Assembly (NCBI RefSeq): GCF_001894825.1
Contig: NZ_BCWY01000054.1
Location: 1 to 64,000 of the forward strand
Direction: 5' to 3'
Length of the DNA: 64,000 bases
Source: Rhodococcus jostii NBRC 16295
Lineage (GTDB): Bacteria > Actinomycetota > Actinomycetes > Mycobacteriales > Mycobacteriaceae
Each line of letters begins with the position of its first letter. Within the stretch, counting starts at the first letter, position 1. Under the pieces are notes generated by a model that made no database searches, was not told the origin of the DNA, and worked only from the letters and a program-made list of their open reading frames with translations. Positions 17,116 through 25,882 of this stretch are shown here, one piece after another. The position numbers were made by a program, and so were the translations under genes.

Positions 17116-18798
17116 CTAGTGTGCCTCGCCGTTGCCGGACGATCCGTTGCCGGAGGTCGAGGAACCGTTGCCGTGCGCACGGTCCTGGTACTCCCGCAGC
17201 ATCGTGAGCTGCTCGTGCTCGCCGTGGTGCAGGGCGTGCTCGAGGGCCAGGCTCTCCTCGACCGGGTCGGCCGTGACGAGGCTGCCGGAGCCGGGCTTGC
17301 CGGCGGAACCGAGCTTGTTCATCTTCTTCGGGACCGTCGCACCCTGGTACTCGAGCGGGATCGGGTGACCGTGGTCGTCGACCGGGCCGAGCGGCTGGTG
17401 GATTTCGATGTACTGACCGTTCGGCATCCGCTTGATGATGCCGGTCTCGATGCCGTGCTCGAGAACCTCACGGTCGCTGCGCTGGAGACCCAGGCAGAAC
17501 CGGTAGGCCACGAAGAAGGCGATCGGGGGCAGCAGCACCATGCCGATACGACCGATCCAGGTCATCGCGTTGAGCGAGATGCTCAGGTGGTAGGCGATGA
17601 TGTCGTTGATGCAGGAGATCGTGAGGACGGCGTAGAACGCGATCGCCATCGCACCGATCGCGGTACGCACCGGAACGTCGCGCGGACGCTGCAGCAGGTT
17701 GTGGTGAGCATCGTCCTTGGTCAGACGCTTCTCGATCCACGGGTACGCGATCAGGACCGTGAACACCAGACCCATGATCAGCGCGACAGCGAACACCGAC
17801 GGAATGGTGTAGCGGTCGAACAGGTAGATATCCCATGCCGGCCACAGACGGGCAAGGCCGTCCGTCCACATCATGTAGATGTCGGGCTGAGAACCTGCCG
17901 ACACCTGCGACGGGTTGTAGGGGCCGATGGTCCAGACCGGGTTGATCTGCAGGACGCCACCCATCACGGCGAGGACACCGAAGGTGATGGCGAAGAACGC
18001 ACCCGACTTGACGGCGAAGACCGGGAGGATTCGCACGCCCACGACGTTGCTCTCGGTACGGCCGGGGCCCGGGAACTGCGTGTGCTTCTGGTACCAGACG
18101 AGCGCGAGGTGACCGGCGATCAGGGCGAGGATGATGCCCGGGAACAGCAGGACGTGCGCCACGTACAGGCGGGGGATGATCAGGTCGCCGGGGAAGTCGC
18201 CGCCGAAGATCAGCCAGTGCATCCAGGTGCCCGCGATCGGGATGCTGAGCGTGATGCCGGAGAACGCGGCGCGCAGGCCCGTGCCGGACAGCAGGTCGTC
18301 GGGGATCGTGTAGCCGAAGAATCCCTCGAACATCGCGAGGATCAGCAGCAGGCAGCCGATGACCCAGTTGGCCTCACGCGGACGTCGGAACGCGCCGGTG
18401 AAAAAGATGCGCAGCAGGTGCACGACGATCGACGCCGCGAACATCAGCGCAGCCCAGTGGTGGATCTGACGGACGAACAGGCCGCCGCGGACCTCGAACG
18501 AGATGTTCAGGGTGGTCTCGTACGCGCGGGACATCGTGACGCCGCGGAGGGGCTCGTACGCACCGTTGTAGACGACGTGCGCCATCGACGGATCGAAGAA
18601 CAGGGTCAGGTAGACACCGGAGATCAGCAGGATGATGAAGCTGTACAGCGCGATCTCGCCGAGCAGGAACGACCAGTGAGTGGGGAAGACCTTGTTGATC
18701 TGCCGCCGCATTCCCGCTGCGAGGTGGTAGCGCGAGTCCATCGCCTCTGCCTGGCCTGTGGCCATCGCGCTCAGTTTGGACGGTTTGTTGTCGGTCAC
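17116..18798 (-). CDS. qcrB: Cytochrome bc1 complex cytochrome b subunit
   Basis: Menaquinol-oxidising membrane subunit of the bcc complex with two b hemes. About 560 residues, with the N-terminal b6-like part (HWSFLLGEIALYSFIILL, heme histidines in RQIHHWAALMFAA and HVLLFPGIILALIAGH) and the C-terminal part. The C-terminal tail beyond the last helix is hydrophilic, His/Gly/Asn/Ser-rich and longer than in proteobacteria, as usual in actinobacteria. The GTG at 18798 overlaps the qcrA stop (GTGA); a TTG 15 bases upstream is the alternative. Last gene of ctaE-qcrC-qcrA-qcrB. In mycobacteria this subunit is the target of Q203-type inhibitors. Confidence 0.95.
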   Translation of the reverse strand: MTDNKPSKLSAMATGQAEAMDSRYHLAAGMRRQINKVFPTHWSFLLGEIALYSFIILLISGVYLTLFFDPSMAHVVYNGAYEPLRGVTMSRAYETTLNISFEVRGGLFVRQIHHWAALMFAASIVVHLLRIFFTGAFRRPREANWVIGCLLLILAMFEGFFGYTIPDDLLSGTGLRAAFSGITLSIPIAGTWMHWLIFGGDFPGDLIIPRLYVAHVLLFPGIILALIAGHLALVWYQKHTQFPGPGRTESNVVGVRILPVFAVKSGAFFAITFGVLAVMGGVLQINPVWTIGPYNPSQVSAGSQPDIYMMWTDGLARLWPAWDIYLFDRYTIPSVFAVALIMGLVFTVLIAYPWIEKRLTKDDAHHNLLQRPRDVPVRTAIGAMAIAFYAVLTISCINDIIAYHLSISLNAMTWIGRIGMVLLPPIAFFVAYRFCLGLQRSDREVLEHGIETGIIKRMPNGQYIEIHQPLGPVDDHGHPIPLEYQGATVPKKMNKLGSAGKPGSGSLVTADPVEESLALEHALHHGEHEQLTMLREYQDRAHGNGSSTSGNGSSGNGEAH

Positions 18799-19937
18799 GG
18801 TCGACGCTCCCAAAATGCCGGGCCGAGAGCTTCGATGTAGTCACCCGTTGTGACTAGGAAACCCTCTTCGTTCACTGTAATAGGCAACTGCGGAAGTGCA
18901 CGAGCGGCCGGACCGAAAATCGGCTTTCCGTAGGTCAGCGCATCGAACTGCGACTGGTGGCACGGGCAGAGGATTCGGTTGGTCTGCTGTTCGTACAGGG
19001 ACGTGGGGCAGCCGAGGTGGGTGCAGATCTTCGAGAAGGCGAAGTAGTCGCCGTAGTTGAAGCTCTCCTGGCCCTGACGCTTGGTGACCTTGGCCGTGTC
19101 CTCCGTGCGGAGGCGGATGAGCATGGTCGCGTTACGGATGCCACGCAGTGCCTCGAGCAGCGCGTCGTGATCGCCGCGATCGGACTCGCGGAAGGGGAAC
19201 ACGGTTTCCATGGCACCGGCGTCGAGATCTTCCGGGCGGACGAGGACGACGTCCTCGGGGCGTCCGGTGTCGCGGCGCAGGTAGATGGTCTCGCCCTCGT
19301 AGCGGGGGGTCCATCCGGACACCCACAGCGGGGAGTCGTCGCGCTTGGCCCAAGGGTTCTTGATCAGGCCGCCGAGGGGCATGACGGACATGATGCCGAG
19401 CGCGCCACCACCGAAGATGAGGGTGCGCTTGAGGAGCTTGCGGCGCCCGAGCGTCGATGTGTCGAACGAGTCGCCGAGTTCCGCGACGATCGTCTTGCGA
19501 TCGACCTCGGACGATCCACCGTCGTGGCGGTCCTGGATGGACACCTCTTCGGGGATGAACTTCTTGGTGAACTGCACCGCTCCGACACCGAGGCCGAGGA
19601 TGGCCAGACCCATGGTGAGGCCGATCAGCGGCGTGTACAGGCTGTAGGCCGAGTAGTGCTCCTCGCCGGCGCCGGCGTACTCCCAGGGCCAGAAGAGGTA
19701 GATCGCGATGAACGCGATGGCGGAGACGCCCGACAGGGCGAACCAGAACGCGACCGACCGCTCGGCGCGCTTCTCGGCCTTCGTTCCCGGAACCGCCCAG
19801 CGGTTGCGGCGGAACGCGACATCGACGTGGTCGAGGTTGGTACCGAGCTCGACCAGTTCGTCGCGGCTCAGGTTCTCGAGTTCTGCGTCCGTGTACTTCT
19901 TTGGCGTGGCGCCGCCCGGCTGGCCAGCGTCGCTCAT
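18795..19937 (-). CDS. qcrA: Cytochrome bc1 complex Rieske iron-sulfur subunit
   Basis: Rieske protein of 380 residues that transfers electrons from menaquinol to the cytochrome cc subunit. The 2Fe-2S ligands are in CTHLGCPTS and CPCHQSQFD near the C terminus. Unlike single-helix proteobacterial Rieske proteins, three hydrophobic segments precede the soluble domain, an actinobacterial hallmark. The ATG at 19937 overlaps the qcrC stop (ATGA), and the gene's own stop overlaps the qcrB start, so all three are translationally coupled. Confidence 0.95.
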   Translation of the reverse strand: MSDAGQPGGATPKKYTDAELENLSRDELVELGTNLDHVDVAFRRNRWAVPGTKAEKRAERSVAFWFALSGVSAIAFIAIYLFWPWEYAGAGEEHYSAYSLYTPLIGLTMGLAILGLGVGAVQFTKKFIPEEVSIQDRHDGGSSEVDRKTIVAELGDSFDTSTLGRRKLLKRTLIFGGGALGIMSVMPLGGLIKNPWAKRDDSPLWVSGWTPRYEGETIYLRRDTGRPEDVVLVRPEDLDAGAMETVFPFRESDRGDHDALLEALRGIRNATMLIRLRTEDTAKVTKRQGQESFNYGDYFAFSKICTHLGCPTSLYEQQTNRILCPCHQSQFDALTYGKPIFGPAARALPQLPITVNEEGFLVTTGDYIEALGPAFWERRP

Positions 19938-20785
19938 GACCTTGCTCCGATCCACAGTGCTGCACCGACGACAGCGATGATTCCGATGACCCACATGGCC
20001 AAGCCCTCGGAGGCGGGACCGATGCCGCCGAGTCCGTAGCCACCGGGCTGCTTCGTCTCGCCGGAAGACTTGATGTAGGCGATGACGTCCTTCTTCTCCT
20101 CGAGGGTCAGCTGACGGTCCGAGAACTTGGGCATGTTCTGCGGGCCGGTGACCATCGCGGTGTAGATCTGCTGCTCGCTCGCCGGGTCGAGGACCGGGGC
20201 GTACTTACCGGACGACAGCGCGCCGCCGCGACCGGTGAAGTTGTGGCAGGAAGCGCAATTGAGGCGGAACAGTTCGCTGCCGCGTCCGATGTCGCCGCCG
20301 CGCAGCGAAGACTGGGCGACCTCGCCGTTCTCGTCGCGGATGACCGTGGGGCCGCCGCCGTTGGCCTGGACGTAGGCGCCGATGGCGTCCGTCTGCTCGG
20401 CGTCGAACTTGACGGGCTTGCGCTCGACCTGAGCCTCGTTGCGCGATGCGGGCATACGTCCCGACGACACCTGGAAGTACACGGCGGCCTCGCCGACACC
20501 GATCAGGCTGGGGCCGCGGTCCTGCACACCCTGCAGGTTCGCGCCGTGGCACGTGATGCACGAGGTGTCGTACAACTGCTTGCCTTCGCGGATCAGTGCT
20601 GCCTGATCATCGGTGGCGGTGGCCACCTGCGGGGTCGGCGTCAACGCGGACGCGAGGAAACCGGCGCTGACCAGTCCCATCATCAGGACCAGGGCGCCCG
20701 TGACGCGCCTGCGGAGCTTCCGCTGGCGGCGTGCCTTCGCGGCAGACGCTGTGGTATCGGATGCGGGAGGGGGGGATGAACTCAT
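19934..20785 (-). CDS. qcrC: Diheme cytochrome cc (bc1 subunit QcrC)
   Basis: A 283-residue diheme c-type cytochrome that replaces both cytochrome c1 and soluble cytochrome c in Actinobacteria. Two heme-attachment motifs are present (CITCHGANLQG and CASCHNFTG), with an N-terminal membrane anchor (GALVLMMGLVSAGFLASAL) and a C-terminal helix (LAMWVIGIIAVVGAALWIG). The ATG at 20785 is the start of the family-like sequence (MSSSPPPASD). It lies 64 bases downstream of ctaE in the same operon. Confidence 0.95.
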   Translation of the reverse strand: MSSSPPPASDTTASAAKARRQRKLRRRVTGALVLMMGLVSAGFLASALTPTPQVATATDDQAALIREGKQLYDTSCITCHGANLQGVQDRGPSLIGVGEAAVYFQVSSGRMPASRNEAQVERKPVKFDAEQTDAIGAYVQANGGGPTVIRDENGEVAQSSLRGGDIGRGSELFRLNCASCHNFTGRGGALSSGKYAPVLDPASEQQIYTAMVTGPQNMPKFSDRQLTLEEKKDVIAYIKSSGETKQPGGYGLGGIGPASEGLAMWVIGIIAVVGAALWIGARS

Positions 20786-20849
20786 CTGTATCCCTTTGGT
20801 ATGTCGGGACGGACTGGACGTCAGGGGGCTGCCTGGGGCGTTCAGCTGA

Positions 20850-21461
20850 TCAACGGATGAAATAGATCGTGGCAAACAGGGCGATCCACACGATGTCGAC
20901 GAAGTGCCAGTAGTACGAGACGACGATGGCGGCGGTGGCCTGGGCGGGCGTGAACTTGCTGACCTTGGTGCGGGCGATCAGGAAGACGAACGCGATGAGG
21001 CCGCCGATCACGTGCATGCCGTGGAAGCCGGTGGTCATGTAGAACACCGAGCCGTACACGCTGCTGGAGATGGTGGTGCCCTCTTCGACGAGGTGGATGT
21101 ACTCGTATCCCTGTCCGAGGACGAAGAAGGTGCCCATCGCCAACGTCAGCAGGTACCACCGGCGGAGGCCGAAGACGTCGCCGCGCTCGGCCGCGAACAC
21201 GCCCATCTGGCAGGTGAACGACGAGGCGATCAGCACCAGCGTCACCGGTACGGCGAGGAACAGATTCAGCTCGGTCGGCTCCGGCGGCCAGTTTCCATTC
21301 GCCTGTGCTCGCGCCACGAAGTACATGGCGAAGAGCCCTGCGAAGAACATGAGCTCACTTGACAACCACACGATGGTGCCAACGCTGACCATGTTAGGTC
21401 GGTTCAGCGAGTGCACGCGTTGGGTGATTGCTGATCCTGAAGTCCCTACTGCGCTCGTCAC
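20850..21461 (-). CDS. ctaE: Cytochrome c oxidase subunit III
   Basis: A 203-residue aa3 oxidase subunit III with five membrane segments, including SSELMFFAGLFAMYFVARA and the C-terminal SYYWHFVDIVWIALFATIY with the family WHFVDxVW motif. The GTG at 21461 gives the length usual in mycobacteria; a longer open frame upstream has no family similarity. First gene of the ctaE-qcrCAB operon and divergent from a hypothetical gene ahead of trpD. Confidence 0.95.
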   Translation of the reverse strand: MTSAVGTSGSAITQRVHSLNRPNMVSVGTIVWLSSELMFFAGLFAMYFVARAQANGNWPPEPTELNLFLAVPVTLVLIASSFTCQMGVFAAERGDVFGLRRWYLLTLAMGTFFVLGQGYEYIHLVEEGTTISSSVYGSVFYMTTGFHGMHVIGGLIAFVFLIARTKVSKFTPAQATAAIVVSYYWHFVDIVWIALFATIYFIR

Positions 21462-21587
21462 AGACAGAAGTATGACGCTTCGTCGTAAGAGACGACTACC
21501 CGGGTCCACCCTCGGCGCGCCGAGGCGTCCTGCTTGTCCGATTCTCCCTGCTGACAGCCTGGTCGCGGACCGTGAAAGGGTGGAGCC

Positions 21588-22067
21588 ATGCGTTCTCGTG
21601 ACAACAGTACGGGGTGGCTGCGGAGACTGTTCGGCAGTCGGCAACCGGCCCCTCTCGACCAGGATCGGCGCGACCTCGTCGTCGTCGCCTCGAGCTTCGA
21701 CGACGTGGAGGCGTGTTCCACGGTGCTCGACCGCGCCGCCGCCGAGGACCCACGGTGGGAGGCCGACGCGGAAGCCGTCCTGCGGCACCATCTGCGGCTG
21801 CCCGCGGCCGCGGCGGCGGATGCCGCGTCGATCGCCGCCCAGGACGGCTACCGGCCGCAGGACCCGGACGAAACGCCGTCCTCGTCGTCACCCGACGAGG
21901 CCGACGCGACGGTCGCACTGGTGCTGCAGCGCGTCCAGATCCTCGACGCGCTGCACTGTTCCCAGGAAAGGTCGAGAATGGCCGGGCTGGCGCAGCGGCT
22001 CGGCGGCTCGGTCGACGGCTGGGACGCGATGCAACCGGCGCGCGAGTCCGATCCGGCCGGTGACTAG
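21588..22067 (+). CDS. Conserved hypothetical protein upstream of trpD
   Basis: A 159-residue soluble protein that I do not recognise. It has an Arg-rich N terminus (STGWLRRLFGSRQPAP), a mixed middle with an Ala-rich helix (AAAAADAASIAAQDGY), a short acidic/Ser spacer (DETPSSSSPDEAD) and a helical C-terminal part (TVALVLQRVQILDALHCSQE). A GGTGGAG-type ribosome site precedes the ATG. It ends 44 bases before trpD and is probably cotranscribed with it. No signal peptide or membrane segment. Confidence 0.75.
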   Translation: MRSRDNSTGWLRRLFGSRQPAPLDQDRRDLVVVASSFDDVEACSTVLDRAAAEDPRWEADAEAVLRHHLRLPAAAAADAASIAAQDGYRPQDPDETPSSSSPDEADATVALVLQRVQILDALHCSQERSRMAGLAQRLGGSVDGWDAMQPARESDPAGD

Positions 22068-22111
22068 GCTGCCAGGGATCGGATCCGCCACTAGTACAAG
22101 GGGACACGACG

Positions 22112-23200
22112 ATGCAGAGCCCGACTGCTCAGGGAACGAACGACGGTGTGCTGTCGGCGCGCACGTGGCCGTCGATCCTCGGCGCGCTTACCGACGGACG
22201 TGACCTCGCGGTGGACGATGCGAAATGGGCGATGGACGAGATCATGTCCGACAACGCCACTTCCGCGCAGATCGCGGCGTTCGGCGTCGCCCTGAAGATG
22301 AAGGGTGAGACGCCGGAGGAACTGCGCGGCCTCGCCGACTCGATGCTCGGGCATGCACGCAAGGTCCCCATCGACGACGACGTCGTCGACATCGTCGGCA
22401 CCGGCGGTGACCGATCCAACACTGTCAACATCTCGACGATGGCGTCGCTGGTGGTCGCGGCGTCCGGCATCCGCGTCGTCAAGCACGGAAACCGGGCAGC
22501 GTCGTCCAAGAGTGGTGGGGCGGACGTACTCGAGGCGCTCGGCGTGAAGATCAACCTCGGTCCCGACGAGGTGGCCCGATGCGTCCGGGAGGTCGGCATC
22601 GGCTTCTGCTTCGCGCCGGTGTTCCATCCCGCCCTGCGGTTCGCGGGTGCGCCGCGCAAGGAGATCGGCATCCCGACCGTCTTCAACGTGCTCGGACCGC
22701 TCACCAATCCGGCGCGGCCGCGGGCGGGCCTCATCGGCTGCGCGTTCCCGGGCCTGATCTCGGTGGTGGCCGGTGTGCTCGCGCAGCGCGGCAACTCGGC
22801 CCTCGTGGTCCGGGGTGACGACGGTCTGGACGAGTTGACGACGTCGACCACGTCGACCGTGCACATCGTGTCGGACCGGTCGGTGACCACCCGTCAGCTC
22901 GACCCCCGCGACATCGGGATCGCTCGGGTGCCGCTCGACGCACTGCGCGGCGGCGACGCCGACGTGAACGCTGCGGTGGCGCGGCGACTCCTCGCGGGCG
23001 AGACCGGACCGGTGCGCGACGCGGTGCTGCTCAACGCGGCGGCGGCGATCGCGGCGTTCCGCGGGCTCGGCGGCCGCACCCTCGAAGACGGGCTGTCGGA
23101 GGGGCTCTCGACGGCGGCGCAGTCCATCGACAGTGGCGCGGCGGCGACCCTGCTCGAACAGTGGGCCGATCTCACGTCGGGTCTGGCGACCAGTAAGTAG
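22112..23200 (+). CDS. trpD: Anthranilate phosphoribosyltransferase
   Basis: Second step of tryptophan synthesis: anthranilate plus PRPP gives phosphoribosyl-anthranilate. 362 residues. The PRPP loop VDIVGTGGDRSNTVN, the KHGNRAASSKSGGADVLEALG segment and GPLTNPARP are all intact. The ATG follows AAGGGGA. As in mycobacteria, the gene stands apart from trpE/trpC/trpBA and next to ctaE. No leader peptide or attenuator was seen. Confidence 0.96.
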   Translation: MQSPTAQGTNDGVLSARTWPSILGALTDGRDLAVDDAKWAMDEIMSDNATSAQIAAFGVALKMKGETPEELRGLADSMLGHARKVPIDDDVVDIVGTGGDRSNTVNISTMASLVVAASGIRVVKHGNRAASSKSGGADVLEALGVKINLGPDEVARCVREVGIGFCFAPVFHPALRFAGAPRKEIGIPTVFNVLGPLTNPARPRAGLIGCAFPGLISVVAGVLAQRGNSALVVRGDDGLDELTTSTTSTVHIVSDRSVTTRQLDPRDIGIARVPLDALRGGDADVNAAVARRLLAGETGPVRDAVLLNAAAAIAAFRGLGGRTLEDGLSEGLSTAAQSIDSGAAATLLEQWADLTSGLATSK

Positions 23201-23209
23201 CCGGCGGAG

Positions 23210-23485
23210 CTATTCGCCGATCGAGAAGCCCGCTTCGACGTCGGCGCTGGAGTAGGACTGGAACGCGATGTGCGTCGCCGTCCTGGAGACGCCGTCCACC
23301 TTGTTGATTCCCTCGGTGACGACCTCCGCGATCTTCGCGTGGTCGCGCACCCGCACGATCGCGATCAGGTCGACGTCGCCCGCGCAGGAATAGACCTTGT
23401 CGACGCCCTCGATGTCGGCGACGGCCTGAGCGGTCTCCGGGATGCGGTGGGCTTCGGCGTGGATCAGGACGATGGCGTTGATCAT
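23210..23485 (-). CDS. Stand-alone Lrp/AsnC effector-binding domain protein
   Basis: A 91-residue protein consisting only of the RAM (Lrp/AsnC C-terminal) alpha-beta fold, without a helix-turn-helix (MINAIVLIHAEAHRIPET, then CAGDVDLIAIVRVRDH and a C-terminal TATHIAFQSYS). Such domains form rings that bind small ligands, often amino acids. The ATG overlaps the stop of the upstream exonuclease gene (ATGA). It ends nine bases from the convergent trpD stop. The ligand is unknown. Confidence 0.88.
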   Translation of the reverse strand: MINAIVLIHAEAHRIPETAQAVADIEGVDKVYSCAGDVDLIAIVRVRDHAKIAEVVTEGINKVDGVSRTATHIAFQSYSSADVEAGFSIGE

Positions 23486-25248
23486 GATCGCCAGCCTAAG
23501 CGGTGGTCGACGGAATCCGGCGCGGGAGGTCGGGTCTCGTCGTCCCGTGTCGACGCACCGCCGGCTCGTGCGAGCGCACACCACTCGGACCACGATCCGG
23601 CGCCCCGTGCGGGTTCGCACCAGCCGGACGAGGCGCTGACGATGCGGGTGTCCTCCTGCTCGAGCCAGCGCGCCAGCAGTCCGGCCTCTTCGACGGACGC
23701 ACCCCGGAGGGGAGTCGCGTCGGGAACCACGGTTTCGGCAGTCAGGACCAGCGCATCGACCACCGGCATCGGGTGGATGCCGCGCCGAGCGCGGCCCGCG
23801 GACGCGAGTCGCCCCGAACGGATCACCGCGAACTCCCAGCCGCCGGTCGCGGCCGGGCGGGCGGCCACCAGCTGATCGAGGGCGGTGAGGGACGCCAGGC
23901 GCTGCATTCTCCGCAACGCGAGGACGACCTCCGCGGTGCGGTCGCGCAGGCGCGCCGCGTTCTCGAACAACTCGGCGGCGGCGAGTTCCTCCACCCGTGC
24001 GCGCATGCCGTGCAGTGGGGCGTCGCCCTCACCGCGCAGGAATCGGCGGAACAGTTCCGGTCCGGGGCGGTACGCGTCTTCGGTGTCACGGCCGTGGACG
24101 GACGCGGGGCACTGTCCGAGCTCGCGGGGTGGACACTGCGCGCCGTGCTCACGGCCCTTCGGTATGCGACTCGTGCAGGTACGGAGAATGCAGTACTCGG
24201 CGAGGACGTCGGCGACGTCGACGGCGGTCGAGCGGGACCGGAACGGGCCGAGGGAGTCGGGGGCCGGGGTCCGCACCACCGACAGGCGGGGGAAGGCCTC
24301 CGCGGTGAGCGTGATCCACCAGCCGCGTCTGGGGTACTTGGATCTCCGGTTGTACGGCGGCGTGTGCGCGGCCAGAAGCCGGAGTTCACGCACGCCTGCC
24401 TCGAGCGCGTGCGCGCATTCGACGTGATCGATCCGGGTGGTCAGTGCCACCATCTCCTTCATCCGGCCGCGGGTCTCGGAACCGGTGAAGTAGTTGCGCA
24501 CCCGCCGGCGCAGATCGGTGGCGGTGCCGACGTAGACGACCTCGTCGGAGGGCCCGCGGAACAGGTAGACGCCGGGAGCGTGCGGGAGGTGGCTTGCGAG
24601 AGTCCGTTTCGCCCGCTGGTGCGAGGAGACGTCGGGAAGGTAGTCGACCAGCTCGGTGAGACTGTGCACTCCCTGATTGCCGACCCGGTCGATGAGGGCG
24701 TGCAGGACGTCGACGGTGGCGCGGGCGTCGTCGAGTGCCCGGTGTGTCGGAGTGGTCCCGACATCGAACAGCCGGGCCAGCGACGACAGCTTGACCGACG
24801 GCGCCTCGTCGCGGGTGAGGACGCGCCGGGCCAGCTTGACGGTGCACAGCACCGTGAACTTGGGCCAGGGGGTGTCGGTGGCCGACGCGGCGGCCTTGAG
24901 GAAGCCGGTGTCGAAGGGGGCGTTGTGGGCGACGAGCACCGTTCCGCGCGCGAATTCGAGGAACGCGGGCAGCACCCGCTCGATCCGGGGGGCGTCGATC
25001 ACCATGGCGGTGGTGATGCCCGTGATCTCGACGATGTGTGGGGGGATGGACCGGCCGGGGTCGACGAGCGTGGCCATCTCGCCGATCACCTCGCCACCAC
25101 GGATCTTCACGGCGCCGATCTCGGTGATGGCGTCCTCGCCGGGCCGCGCGCCGGTGGTCTCGAGGTCGACCACCACGAAGGTGGTGTCCCGCAGTGGGGT
25201 GTCGAGCTCGTCGAATCTCAGCTGTTCGGGTACACCAGGGACGCTCAC
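23482..25248 (-). CDS. DEDDh exonuclease / GIY-YIG (UvrC N-terminal-like) fusion
   Basis: A 588-residue two-nuclease protein. Residues about 15-185 form a DnaQ/epsilon-type 3'-5' exonuclease with Exo I VVVDLETTG, Exo II LVAHNAPFDTGFL and Exo III THRALDDARATVD. A GIY-YIG domain follows (PGVYLFRGPSDEVVYVGTA, residues about 225-300) and then a UvrC-like region. It matches mycobacterial Rv2191 in order and length class. It probably acts in DNA repair or processing, as Cho-like UvrC relatives do, but the biological substrate is not settled. Its stop overlaps the start of the Lrp-domain gene. Confidence 0.9.
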   Translation of the reverse strand: MSVPGVPEQLRFDELDTPLRDTTFVVVDLETTGARPGEDAITEIGAVKIRGGEVIGEMATLVDPGRSIPPHIVEITGITTAMVIDAPRIERVLPAFLEFARGTVLVAHNAPFDTGFLKAAASATDTPWPKFTVLCTVKLARRVLTRDEAPSVKLSSLARLFDVGTTPTHRALDDARATVDVLHALIDRVGNQGVHSLTELVDYLPDVSSHQRAKRTLASHLPHAPGVYLFRGPSDEVVYVGTATDLRRRVRNYFTGSETRGRMKEMVALTTRIDHVECAHALEAGVRELRLLAAHTPPYNRRSKYPRRGWWITLTAEAFPRLSVVRTPAPDSLGPFRSRSTAVDVADVLAEYCILRTCTSRIPKGREHGAQCPPRELGQCPASVHGRDTEDAYRPGPELFRRFLRGEGDAPLHGMRARVEELAAAELFENAARLRDRTAEVVLALRRMQRLASLTALDQLVAARPAATGGWEFAVIRSGRLASAGRARRGIHPMPVVDALVLTAETVVPDATPLRGASVEEAGLLARWLEQEDTRIVSASSGWCEPARGAGSWSEWCALARAGGASTRDDETRPPAPDSVDHRLGWRS

Positions 25249-25641
25249 GGCTCAGAGAGTATGGACGGGCACCGACAGAACCGCCCGGAGCGCCGGGAGA
25301 GACGAGGATCACACTGCCTTTCGCGGACGTCGGCCGGGGGGCGCGCGGCGAGTGAGTGTGCAGCCCCGGGAGTGTGGTCCCGATGGCGTGGGGAGGCCGG
25401 CGGCGGATGAAGTGGTCACGTCGGGCGGCTTCCGCGGAACCCCTGTTGAACAGCGGGAATGCGTCGGGAGAAGAAATCGGGGAGTCGTGGATCGCTGCGA
25501 AATGCCCACTCCCGCTATCGAACCGAGATCGGAAACATACCGCCTGTTATCTAGTCGTTATCGAATGCGGGTACCGCGCGACCGCAAACCTCGAACCGGC
25601 TCAAACGGACACTTTCCGCGTGTTCCGGTCGACATCGGGGT
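25249..25641. other. Long non-coding upstream region
   Basis: About 390 bases between the exonuclease gene start and the duplicated element at 25642. No supported coding sequence. The 3' part (about 25500-25600) is less GC-rich than its surroundings, as a promoter region would be, but I cannot assign a promoter. Confidence 0.4.
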
Positions 25642-25681
25642 ATTCCATTTCGTAACCTTCCTGAGACCTAGCGGAGTCTCG
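25642..25681 (+). promoter_or_regulatory. Duplicated 40-bp upstream element, copy 1
   Basis: 32 of 40 bases match the element at 26631-26670, each ahead of an NlpC/P60 gene. The shared core is CGTAACC, then GAGACCT-N-GCG-N-AGTCT. GTAAC-N6-GAGAC resembles the repeat layout reported for MtrA sites (GTAAC-like repeats six bases apart), which is a hypothesis only. The GAGAC/GTCTC arms form a dyad. Confidence 0.6.
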
Positions 25682-25712
25682 CAGCCCCACACCGGGGCAG
25701 CATCGCTAGTCA

Positions 25713-25853
25713 CCGCCTAATCGGCCACTCGCGAGAGCGGTCGTACCGGGAACCCAAGTTTCTACTGGGGTGAATCCCGCCGGGACGTCCTCACGGACCG
25801 GTGGGTAGGGCTGATCTTCCCAGCCCGAACCCGTCAGCTAACTCGGTCGGCGG
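25713..25853 (+). promoter_or_regulatory. Cyclic di-AMP riboswitch (ydaO/yuaA class)
   Basis: Conserved landmarks of the class appear in order: GGGAACCCAAG near 25748, GGGGTGAATCCC near 25777, and GAACCCGTCAGCTAAC near 25827-25842. A closing P1 helix can form between CCGCC (25713-25717) and GGCGG (25849-25853). It ends 29 bases before the GTG of an exported NlpC/P60 hydrolase. The class senses c-di-AMP and usually lowers expression of wall-remodelling or ion-transport genes. The platform, whether translational or terminator-based, is not resolved; no U-tract terminator is seen. Confidence 0.9.
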
Positions 25854-25882
25854 ATGAATGGAAGAAACGGAGTACCCCTTTC

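Noticed and set aside
15742..18840. Thousand-codon plus-strand open frame antisense to tetR and qcrB
   Set aside because: It covers three well-recognised genes and its translation is low-complexity Arg/Gly/Asp/His. A GC-codon shadow.
23503..25410. Long plus-strand open frame antisense to the exonuclease fusion
   Set aside because: No family resemblance, and the opposite strand has intact nuclease motifs.
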